DNA from: Acidimicrobiaceae bacterium
Lineage (GTDB): Bacteria; Actinomycetota; Acidimicrobiia; Acidimicrobiales; Palsa-688
Assembly: GCA_009785715.1 (NCBI GenBank)
Contig: WQVT01000006.1
Location: 1-19,583 of the forward strand
Direction: 5' to 3'
DNA: 19,583 bases
Both the position numbers and the translations under genes were made by a program. The notes beneath the pieces were generated by a model, which worked only from the letters and a program-made list of their open reading frames with translations, had not been told where the DNA came from and did not search any database. Below are positions 14,622-19,583 of the stretch, in pieces. The number at the start of each line of letters is the position of its first letter. Within the stretch, counting starts at the first letter, position 1.

Positions 14622-14805
14622 GGACCGTGCTGTACAGTCGTCCTCCTAGCAAAATGCGCTTGCGCGCACGCCGGGAACTCCCCGAGGCGACGGGGAACCA
14701 GAAGTACCGGGACCGGCGGGTCGAATTCTTAGACAGCATTCAGCATGGGTGGGAACTACATCCAGGTGTTGGGTGTCTACGTATCAAGGTCTGATGGAGG
14801 AAGTG

Positions 14806-15051
14806 ATGGATAACGCATGGATGGCCGAGGGGAAGTGTCGGGACCTCCCCCCGGAGACCTTTTTTCCCAGTGATGGCGTCGGGGTTGAGCTTGCCCGGCG
14901 CATCTGCGCCGACTGCCCGGTGAAGGCACCGTGCCTCGAGTACGCGTTGTACAACCGGATCGAGCACGGCGTCTGGGGTGGCGCCAGCGAGCGTGAGCGC
15001 CGGCGCATCGCCAGGCGGCGCCGCGCGGGTGCCCGACTCGGCGCCGAATAG
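14806..15051 (+). CDS. WhiB-like (Wbl) iron-sulfur transcription factor
   Basis: An 81-aa Wbl protein. The four [4Fe-4S] ligands are Cys11 (EGKCRD), Cys34 and Cys37 (ICADC) and Cys43 (APC). The GVWGG turn (55-59) and a basic C-terminal tail (SERERRRIARRRRAG) complete the family signature. Wbl proteins bind the principal sigma factor and act as redox or NO-sensitive transcription factors. FFPSDGVGVELARRICADCPVKAPCLEYAL differs from WhiB2 (the second gene here), so I give no subclass. The ATG at 14806 is fixed by GGAGG 5 nt upstream; the longer in-frame starts at 14794 and 14749 lack this. The 5' region back to the leuA leader is about 200 nt, with no other ORF I would support. Confidence 0.93.
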   Translation: MDNAWMAEGKCRDLPPETFFPSDGVGVELARRICADCPVKAPCLEYALYNRIEHGVWGGASERERRRIARRRRAGARLGAE

Positions 15052-15065
15052 CTCGTTTCTACGTC

Positions 15066-15098
15066 GTCTCGGGTCGGGGGCGGGCCTGGGCCCGAGAC
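15066..15098. terminator. Hairpin between convergent wbl and tatA genes
   Basis: GTCTCGGG (15066-15073) pairs perfectly with CCCGAGAC (15091-15098) around a 17-nt GC-rich loop, 15 nt after the wbl stop. There is no clear T-run on either strand. It is probably a wbl transcript end. Confidence 0.5.
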
Positions 15099-15115
15099 GT
15101 GACAGCGGACTTGGC

Positions 15116-15136
15116 GGCGGACGGCGGACGGCGGAC
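15116..15136. repeat. 7-bp tandem repeat GGCGGAC, three units
   Basis: Three identical units in the wbl-tatA intergenic region. Non-coding; no function evident. Confidence 0.7.
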
Positions 15137-15189
15137 TTATCGCGGCGGAATAGTCGTGGACCGGGGCCCCGTGCGAGGCCCGGGTGGCG

Positions 15190-15552
15190 CTATTGGCCGC
15201 CCTGCTGCTGGCGCTGGTCGAGGAGGTTCGAAAGCTCCTCGCGAAGCTCGCCCCGGCTGATCACGAGCTTGTCGTCCTCAGCGCCGGCGGGGGTTGCGGA
15301 AGGAGCGGCGGGGGCCGCCGCGGGGGCGGGCCCGATCGCGGCCTGATTGGCCGCCGCCTGATTGGTCGCCGCCTGCTTGGCGGCGTCGGCGGCAGCGGCC
15401 TCGTCGTCCGCCTCCTTCTGAGCCTTGCGGAACTCACGGCCGGCGGATCCCAGGTTCTTGGCCAGCTTCGGGAGCTGACTGCCTCCGAACAGCACGACCA
15501 GAGCGATGATCAGTACGTAGACCCCGTCGGTCCCGAAGATGTTCGCAGTCAT
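15190..15552 (-). CDS. tatA: Twin-arginine translocase subunit TatA-like
   Basis: A 120-aa protein with the TatA/B plan: a short periplasmic N-terminus, one TM helix (about 10-24), the FGGSQLPKLAKNLGSAGREFRKAQ hinge and amphipathic helix (22-45), then a hydrophilic Ala/Gln-rich tail. The FG hinge, LPKLAKNLG and EFRKA are the conserved TatA elements. It forms the pore-lining component that carries folded proteins with RR signals across the membrane. The tail contains a pentapeptide repeat and ends with a short charged helix (REELSNLLDQRQQQ). The ATG at 15552 was chosen because the family begins just before the TM helix; TAGCGT lies 7 nt upstream, suggesting a leaderless mRNA. No tatB or tatC is nearby. 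TatB cannot be fully excluded, but length and hinge favour TatA. Confidence 0.9.
   Translation of the reverse strand: MTANIFGTDGVYVLIIALVVLFGGSQLPKLAKNLGSAGREFRKAQKEADDEAAAADAAKQAATNQAAANQAAIGPAPAAAPAAPSATPAGAEDDKLVISRGELREELSNLLDQRQQQGGQ
15341..15385 (-). repeat. 15-bp tandem repeat, three units, inside tatA
   Basis: Units start at 15341, 15356 and 15371 (GCCTGATTGGCCGCC type; the first two differ at one base). They encode (N/K)QAA-type pentapeptides in the TatA tail. Confidence 0.75.
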
Positions 15553-15653
15553 GGGGCGTACGCTACTCCCCCGCACCGCGATGGGACATCCGGTCGCCAA
15601 AAAGGTGCTTCTGCGTCACCGGTGCGTCAGCTCACGCTGAGGTCCGGTGGCGA

Positions 15654-15775
15654 TTTGTGCGCGATTTCCGTTCATGTGCTCGATCGCCGTCCATGTGCGC
15701 GCTGACAGGTCAGATGGCGTCAGTTCCCGCGCACATTGCCGGGAATCGAGCACATGGGCAGGAATCGCTCACAAC
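15654..15775. repeat. Palindromic array: three direct plus three inverted 12-mers at 19-bp pitch
   Basis: Copies of a 12-mer near CATGTGCKCGAT start at 15654, 15673 and 15692. Inverted copies occupy 15726-15737, 15745-15756 and 15764-15775. Both sets have an exact 19-bp step. The 52-bp arms 15654-15705 and 15724-15775 match at 39 of 52 positions without gaps by my count, with a perfect 12-bp core (15673-15684 against 15745-15756). The 18-bp centre, with the bordering bases, holds CTGAC-AG-GTCAG. The array lies in the roughly 360-bp gap between divergent tatA and the formiminotransferase gene, followed by C-rich, low-complexity DNA (15776-15900). It could be a multi-site protein-binding region or a dispersed REP/MITE-like element; I cannot tell which from one copy. 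Confidence 0.8.
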
Positions 15776-15914
15776 CCGGGGTCGCCCCGCCCCCGCCGAC
15801 CCGCCGGCCAGCGCCCCGCCGGCCGCCAGCCGGCGCCCCGTCCCGCCCCGCCACCCCAGGCACCGACGCACCAGGCTCCGCGCCCCTCAGCCGGAATTGA
15901 GGCAGGATGCCTTG

Positions 15915-16751
15915 GTGCTGGAGTGCGTGGTGAACGTCAGCGAGGGGCGTGATCTCACCATCCTGAGGACCATCGCGGCCGCCGCCGGCAACCGCCTGGT
16001 CGACCTCCACCGCGACCCCGATCACCATCGTTCGGTGTTCACCCTGGCGGGGGAGGACGACGCGGTGGAGGAGGCCGCCCGTGACCTCGCCACGGCGGTC
16101 GTCCGCAGCGTGGACATCACCAGCCACGTGGGGGCGCATCCGCGCATCGGGGCGCTCGACGTCGTGCCGTTCGTTGCGCTGGTCGGCCAGCCGCTCGGCG
16201 ACGGACCCCTGAAGCGATCGCTCGAGGCCCGCGACCGGTTCGCCGACTGGGCGGGCAGCCACCTCGATCTCCCCTGCTTCTGCTACGGGCCGGAGCAGTC
16301 CCTGCCCGAGGTCCGGCGGGGTGCGTGGCGGGACATCCAGCCCAACCGTGGGCCGATGGAGCCCCATCCGACGGCGGGCGCGGCGGCGGTCGGCGCCCGG
16401 CGGGTGCTGGTGGCGTACAACCTGTGGCTCGCCGAACCGGACCTGGCGCTCGCCCGGCGAACCGCCAGCGAGATCCGCGGGCCCGATCTGAGGACGCTCG
16501 GCCTGGCCCTTGGGCCGGAAGTGCAGGTGTCGTGCAACCTGATCGCCCCGTGGGCGCTGGGGCCGGCGGAGGCGTACGACGCCGTGGCCGCAAGGGCGAT
16601 CGTCGACCACGCCGAGCTGGTGGGCCTCGTGCCGCGCTCGATCGTCGACGCCACGCCGGAGCACCGCTGGAAGCAACTCGACCTGGACCCGTCGCGGACT
16701 ATCGAGGCTCGTCTGGAACGACCCCCGACGCTGGCGGAACTGGGCCTCTGA
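15915..16751 (+). CDS. Glutamate formimidoyltransferase (FtcD N-terminal type)
   Basis: A 278-aa single-domain formiminotransferase. It begins MLECVVNVSEGRD, the family N-terminus, and continues with DPDHHRSVFTLAG (34-46) and DITSHVGAHPRIGALDVVPFV (67-87), where His75 is the likely general base. It then has CYGPEQSLPEVRRG and VAYNLWL. Members transfer a formimino group from N-formimino-glutamate to tetrahydrofolate, or formyl groups between glutamate and folate. The cyclodeaminase half of bifunctional FtcD is absent, which is common in bacteria. The GTG at 15915 was chosen from family alignment; the TTG at 15912 is possible. The longer in-frame opening upstream is Pro/Arg-rich and runs through the palindromic array, so it is unlikely to be coding. 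No hut genes are nearby, so a histidine-degradation role is unproven. Confidence 0.9.
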   Translation: MLECVVNVSEGRDLTILRTIAAAAGNRLVDLHRDPDHHRSVFTLAGEDDAVEEAARDLATAVVRSVDITSHVGAHPRIGALDVVPFVALVGQPLGDGPLKRSLEARDRFADWAGSHLDLPCFCYGPEQSLPEVRRGAWRDIQPNRGPMEPHPTAGAAAVGARRVLVAYNLWLAEPDLALARRTASEIRGPDLRTLGLALGPEVQVSCNLIAPWALGPAEAYDAVAARAIVDHAELVGLVPRSIVDATPEHRWKQLDLDPSRTIEARLERPPTLAELGL

Positions 16752-16767
16752 GCGGGGATTCTTCCCT

Positions 16768-17055
16768 TCAGGCGATGAGCCCGCGCGCCTGCCGGCGCTC
16801 GATGTTGCGGCGCCGGCGGATCCGCCGGCGTTCACGCTCCGACAGCCCGCCCCAGATCCCGAACTTTTCGCCGTTTTCGAGGGCGAACTCCAGGCACTCC
16901 TCACGGACGACGCAGCCCCGGCAGACCTCCTTCGCCTCCCGGGTCGACGACCCCCGTTCCGGGAAGAAGAGATCGGGATCGACCCCCATACAGTTCGCCT
17001 GACGCCTCCACGCGGTTTGTTCCGGCGAGAGGATCAGGTTCAGAAGTTCGCTCAC
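16768..17055 (-). CDS. WhiB-like (Wbl) iron-sulfur transcription factor, WhiB2-like
   Basis: A 95-aa Wbl protein. The cluster ligands are Cys22 (ANCMG), Cys45 and Cys48 (VCRGC) and Cys54 (EECLEF). FFPERGSSTREAKEVCRGC (30-48) and FGIWGGLSERERRRIRRRR (65-83) closely match WhiB2/WhmD/WhiB, the subclass that works with WhiA in cell division and sporulation septation. Assignment is from motif memory only. The GTG at 17055 is supported by GAGGGGAG 6 nt upstream. It is convergent with the formiminotransferase gene (16-nt gap). The 5' region holds a perfect palindrome (17165-17174) and an AT-richer promoter-like stretch. Confidence 0.92.
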   Translation of the reverse strand: MSELLNLILSPEQTAWRRQANCMGVDPDLFFPERGSSTREAKEVCRGCVVREECLEFALENGEKFGIWGGLSERERRRIRRRRNIERRQARGLIA

Positions 17056-17164
17056 GGCTGGCTCCCCTCGTTCATCAACGCCATCCGCCTTTGTGTCTCA
17101 CGCTGGGCCATTGCTGGCCTGCCACGGTTGCAACCTGCATCCGTGTAACTACATCAATGTGATC

Positions 17165-17174
17165 TTCGTACGAA
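17165..17174. promoter_or_regulatory. Perfect palindrome TTCGTACGAA upstream of the WhiB2-like gene
   Basis: A 10-bp perfect palindrome about 110 nt upstream of the wbl GTG. On the minus strand TTCGTA within it is followed after 17 nt by TAGTTA, a possible -35/-10 pair, so the palindrome could be an operator. The promoter match is weak. Confidence 0.4.
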
Positions 17175-17202
17175 TGAGCGGGGGACGCAAGGAGTAATCC
17201 AC

Positions 17203-17248
17203 GATTTCCTGACGGAAATCTGCTACGCGGGCGCGGCCGCGCGCCCGC
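17203..17248. terminator. Two hairpins after trkA
   Basis: GCGGGCGCG and CGCGCCCGC (17227-17235, 17240-17248) form a 9-bp GC stem with a 4-nt loop, 38 nt after the trkA stop. Beyond it GATTTCC and GGAAATC (17203-17209, 17214-17220) form a second perfect 7-bp stem with a 4-nt loop. The first is a likely end for the trkA transcript. The second might be part of it or a wbl upstream site. Confidence 0.55.
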
Positions 17249-17286
17249 AACAACGGCCGATCCGATGGGCTGTTGTGCCGCTGTGC

Positions 17287-17955
17287 CTAGACGGGGACGC
17301 CCACGCGGAGCTGGCGGAGCGCGTCTTCGGCGTCCTCCGTCACGAGGGCGATGACCTCGTCGCCGGCGTCGAGACGGGTGTCCCCGCGGGGGACCACGAC
17401 CCTGCGTTCGCGGATGATGGCCACGATGCTGGCGTCGCGGGGCACGCCCAGCTCGGCGATGGACCTGCCGAGGGCGGGCGTGTCCTCGGCGAGGGTCACC
17501 TCGACCAGCTGAGCCTGGCCCTCCGCGAAGTGCAGGAGTCGCACCAGCGTGCCGACCGACACCGCCTCCTCGACCAACGAGGTCATCAGGTGGGGCGTGG
17601 AGACCGACACGTCGACCCCCCAGGTCTCGTTGAACAGCCACCGGTTCTTCGGGTGGTTGACCCGCGCGATCACCCTGGGGACGCCGAATTCCTGCTTGGC
17701 CAGGAGGGAGATGACGAGGTTGTCCTCGTCGTCCCCGGTCGCGGCGACCACCACGTCGGTGTCGGCCAGGCCGGCGTCGGCGAGGGTGCGCGGCTCGCAG
17801 GCATCGCCGGCGAACCAACGGCAGGCCATCGTCGGCTGCAGCCGCTCGACGAGGGAGAGGTCGGACTCGATGATCAACACCTCGTGGCCGGCCTCGCAGA
17901 GGTCCTGGGCCACGGAGGCCCCGACGTTGCCGGCGCCGGCGATCGCCACCTTCAT
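17287..17955 (-). CDS. TrkA-family K+ uptake regulator (second of pair)
   Basis: A 222-aa protein. An RCK-N Rossmann domain starts at MKVAIAGAGNVGASVAQDL with the dinucleotide loop GAGNVG (7-12) and the acidic Glu30 ending strand 2, as expected for NAD(H) binding. A TrkA-C (RCK-C) domain follows at about 140-222 (VEVTLAEDTPALGRSIAELGVP, then LDAGDEVIALV). It is a cytoplasmic gating subunit of a Trk/Ktr-type K+ system. It is paired with another trkA gene immediately upstream, the arrangement of mycobacterial ceoB/ceoC; the membrane channel is not in the window. The ATG at 17955 has GAGG 8 nt upstream and overlaps the stop of a tiny ORF in the intergenic repeat (ATGA), suggesting coupled translation. 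Confidence 0.92.
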   Translation of the reverse strand: MKVAIAGAGNVGASVAQDLCEAGHEVLIIESDLSLVERLQPTMACRWFAGDACEPRTLADAGLADTDVVVAATGDDEDNLVISLLAKQEFGVPRVIARVNHPKNRWLFNETWGVDVSVSTPHLMTSLVEEAVSVGTLVRLLHFAEGQAQLVEVTLAEDTPALGRSIAELGVPRDASIVAIIRERRVVVPRGDTRLDAGDEVIALVTEDAEDALRQLRVGVPV

Positions 17956-18017
17956 GACCTGCCCCTCACGATCGACACCGCCACGATCGAAACCGCCACG
18001 ATCGAAACCCTCATCAT
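17952..18017 (-). CDS. Possible 21-codon ORF bridging the two trkA genes
   Basis: Starts with two ATG codons (18017, 18014), then RVSIVAVSIVAVSIV and a basic end. Its first ATG overlaps the upstream trkA stop and its TGA overlaps the downstream trkA ATG, both as ATGA. It is built from the 15-bp repeat at 17968-18012. The most economical role is to carry ribosomes across the 58-nt gap so that both TrkA proteins are made together. The peptide itself may have no function, and no homologue is known to me. Confidence 0.35.
   Translation of the reverse strand: MMRVSIVAVSIVAVSIVRGRS
17968..18012. repeat. 15-bp tandem repeat, three units, between trkA genes
   Basis: Units at 17968, 17983 and 17998 (ACGATCGAAACCGCC type), plus a decayed part of a fourth to 18024. 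It fills almost the whole spacer between the two genes. Confidence 0.85.
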
Positions 18018-18712
18018 CGACCTCTAGTAGAACTCGACACCGTGCGTCGATCGGGCTCCTCGACCCCCGGCCGCAGCCGCTTCTCGAGGTCGGCGAGGGC
18101 GTCACGGTGGACGCCGAAGGTCACGACGTCGCCCTCCTGCCCGACCAGGTCTCCCGACACGAGCTTGGCGTGGCCGCCGCGGGTCAGGAGCATCGGCCGG
18201 AACCGCTCGCCGTCGGCGAGCTCGGCGAGGGAGCGGCCGGCGAAGCTGTCGGGCAGGCGGCGCTCGACCAGGCTCACCTCTCCCGTGGCGTCGGTCCAGT
18301 CCGTGACCGATTCGTCGGGGAGGAGCCGGCGGACCACCTGGTCGACGGTCCAGCTGACGGTGGCCACCGTCGGTATCCCGAGCCGTTGGTAGATGAGCGC
18401 ACGGCGTGGGTCGTAGATGCGGGCCACGACGTTCGGGACCTCGAAGGTCTCCCGGCAGATGCGGGCGCAGAGGATGTTGGTGTTGTCGCCACTCGTGACC
18501 GCGGCGACCGCATTGGCCTCTCCCACGCCGGCTCGCACGAGGTCGTCCCGGTCTATCCCGTAGCCGACGACGGTACGCCCACCCCAATCCAGGGGCAGCC
18601 GGCGGAACGCGGCCCGGTTCTTGTCGAGGATGACGGTGTCGTGGCCCTCCTGCACCAGACGGACGGCGAGCTCAGAACCGACCCGGCCACAGCCCACGAC
18701 GATCACACGCAT
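18014..18712 (-). CDS. TrkA-family K+ uptake regulator (first of pair)
   Basis: A 232-aa protein. The RCK-N domain begins MRVIVVGCGRVGSELAVRLV with the GCGRVG loop (7-12) and Asp30 at the end of strand 2 (VILD). It also has AVTSGDNTNILCARICRE (about 79-96), the usual TrkA strand-helix, and the RCK-C domain at about 140-215 (RRLPDSFAGRSLAELADGERF). The tail (about 216-232) is short and charged. It probably forms a hetero-oligomeric gating ring with the product of the next gene. The ATG at 18712 was chosen from the Rossmann start; no Shine-Dalgarno is visible, so a leaderless start is possible. The TGA at 18016 overlaps the ATG of the bridging mini-ORF. The VWA gene upstream is 71 nt away. Confidence 0.92.
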   Translation of the reverse strand: MRVIVVGCGRVGSELAVRLVQEGHDTVILDKNRAAFRRLPLDWGGRTVVGYGIDRDDLVRAGVGEANAVAAVTSGDNTNILCARICRETFEVPNVVARIYDPRRALIYQRLGIPTVATVSWTVDQVVRRLLPDESVTDWTDATGEVSLVERRLPDSFAGRSLAELADGERFRPMLLTRGGHAKLVSGDLVGQEGDVVTFGVHRDALADLEKRLRPGVEEPDRRTVSSSTRGR

Positions 18713-18783
18713 AGTGCGCCAGCGTGACACAAAAAGGCCGGATATCGGCAACCGCCACCCCGCCCCCGCCCCATCGCCGCCCC

Positions 18784-19497
18784 TCAGGCGCTTCGGCGCC
18801 CGCGGTGGCGGGTCCGTTTCTGGTCCAGGAAGTCGACGAGGACGTAGTCCCCGAGCGTCTCGGGGGTGGTGAAGAACGCCCGGCCCCGGTTCAACTGGGT
18901 CAGCTTCTCCACGAAGTCCCGGAGATATCCCGTGGCATCGAGCATGAAGGTGTTGATGCGGATGTCCTCCCGCGTGCAACGGGCGACCTGGGCCAGCGTC
19001 AGGCGCACGGTCTCCGCCGTCGGCGGATACGAGAAGTAGGGGCTTCCGTCCGGGAGGATGTGGGCGGTCGGCTCACCGTCGGTGATCATGATCACCTGCT
19101 TGGTGCCGCCTTGGCGGGCCAGCATCCGGCGGGCCACCATGAGCGCGTGCTCGATGTTGGTCCCGAACGTGTAGTCCCAGGACACCTCGGGGAGTTGCTC
19201 GGGCCGTAGCTCCCTGGCGGTCTGGCCGAATCCGACCAGGCCCAGGAAATCCCTCGGGAACTGAGTCGTGATCAGGGAGTGCATCGCCATCGCCACCTTC
19301 TTGGCGGCCAGGAAGTTCCCCCTCATCTCCATCGACAGCGAGAGGTCGACCATCAGCACCGTCGACGTCCGGGTCAGGCTCTCGGTGCGGTCCACCTCGA
19401 AGTCGTCGGGGGTGAGGCGCACCGGAGTGCCGGCCCCGACCCGGGCGATGGCGTTGCGCACGGTGCGTTCGATCGACAGGTTGAAGGGTCGCCCCAC
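18784..19497 (-). CDS. VWA-domain protein, C-terminal part after a frameshift
   Basis: The readable frame encodes a von Willebrand A domain. The MIDAS motif DLSLS (D51, S53, S55 from the GTG at 19497) follows the strand STVLMV. Further landmarks are LVGFGQTARELRPEQLPE, TDGEPTAHILPDG (the metal-site Asp loop), CTREDIRINTFML and RGRAFFTTPETLGDYVLVDFL at the end. Actinobacterial proteins of this family are much longer (about 600 aa), with the VWA domain at the C-terminus and ERT.ET..YE.GDPF just before it. The GTG at 19497 is therefore probably not a real start: the upstream half continues in another frame (next entry). Family members usually lie beside MoxR-like AAA ATPases and may act in metal insertion or complex assembly. 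Confidence 0.8.
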   Translation of the reverse strand: MGRPFNLSIERTVRNAIARVGAGTPVRLTPDDFEVDRTESLTRTSTVLMVDLSLSMEMRGNFLAAKKVAMAMHSLITTQFPRDFLGLVGFGQTARELRPEQLPEVSWDYTFGTNIEHALMVARRMLARQGGTKQVIMITDGEPTAHILPDGSPYFSYPPTAETVRLTLAQVARCTREDIRINTFMLDATGYLRDFVEKLTQLNRGRAFFTTPETLGDYVLVDFLDQKRTRHRGRRSA

Positions 19498-19583
19498 TCG
19501 TACTGTTTGGTCTCGTAGGTCCGCTCGTGACCGATGCCGACCTGGTCGGCGAGGTGGCGACCCATCTTCTCGCGGACGAGGCG
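19488..19583 (-). pseudogene. Upstream part of the VWA gene, shifted by one base
   Basis: From the window edge the minus strand reads KMGRHLADQVGIGHERTYETKQYEWGDP in frame (19565-19488, with further residues to 19583). The expected continuation, FNLSIERTVRNAI, is in the next frame. Adding one base at 19486-19488 (three C on the minus strand, four expected to give GAC CCC TTC) would join them. Either the gene is broken or a base is missing in a short homopolymer of the assembly. Confidence 0.7.

Noticed and set aside
15654..15775. The array as a CRISPR or iteron replication origin
   Set aside because: The spacers are only 7 bp, half the copies are inverted, and there are no cas, rep or DnaA-box sequences nearby.
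15657..15914. N-terminal extension of the formiminotransferase frame
   Set aside because: It would translate the palindromic array and a C-rich tract into Pro/Arg/Ala low-complexity sequence. The family starts at MLECVVNVSEGRD.
18713..18979. N-terminal extension of the first trkA frame
   Set aside because: The extra 89 residues overlap the VWA gene in antisense and have no domain. The Rossmann fold begins at the ATG at 18712.

Overview
The window is high-GC chromosomal DNA with the gene content of an actinobacterium. It has two WhiB-like (Wbl) iron-sulfur regulators, an LLM-class (F420-type) oxidoreductase, an actinobacterial-type LeuA, a Nudix gene coupled to ppk1, a paired TrkA/CeoBC-like locus and a Thr/Pro-rich membrane sortase. 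Several genes lack a Shine-Dalgarno sequence and have a -10-like hexamer about 7 nt before the start codon, which suggests leaderless mRNAs. A deep-branching class such as Acidimicrobiia is my best guess; this is inference and no marker gene is present. There are no transposases, integrases, phage genes, CRISPR arrays, rRNA or tRNA genes.

Layout. (1) 1-1209: the start of an ABC ATPase gene (minus) is divergent from a TetR gene, with a near-perfect 22-bp palindrome between them. (2) 1261-5714: a MarR gene is followed, with overlap, by one 1309-codon gene encoding a whole heterodimer-type ABC exporter (TMD-NBD-TMD-NBD). (3) 6696-5773, minus: a histidine phosphatase abuts an Rrf2 regulator. (4) 6901-8133: an orphan sortase with extra C-terminal membrane helices. 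(5) 12468-8142, minus: a run of small hypothetical, ppk1, Nudix hydrolase and LLM oxidoreductase, for polyphosphate and nucleotide-pool housekeeping. (6) 14600-12571, minus: leuA behind a complete attenuator, with promoter, short leader peptide carrying four consecutive Leu codons, hairpin and terminator. (7) 14806-17055: whiB-like gene, tatA, a striking palindromic repeat array, a formiminotransferase gene and a second (WhiB2-like) wbl gene. (8) 19583-17287, minus: a VWA-domain gene with an apparent 1-nt frameshift, then two TrkA genes bridged by a tiny repeat-built ORF with ATGA overlaps at both ends.

How the parts relate. The two efflux loci each carry their own regulator and likely operator. 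The histidine phosphatase and the ppk1-linked Nudix protein look like the two halves of mycobacterial MutT1, encoded here by separate genes. The leuA leader is a self-contained leucine sensor. The TrkA pair probably forms the gating ring of a K+ channel or transporter encoded elsewhere.

Most of the window is ordinary core chromosome and I do not see an undescribed multi-gene system. The most unusual non-coding structures are the six-copy 19-bp-pitch palindromic array at 15654-15775, the leuA leader, and the mini-ORF between the trkA genes. In-frame 15-bp tandem repeats recur in tetR, in tatA and between the trkA genes.
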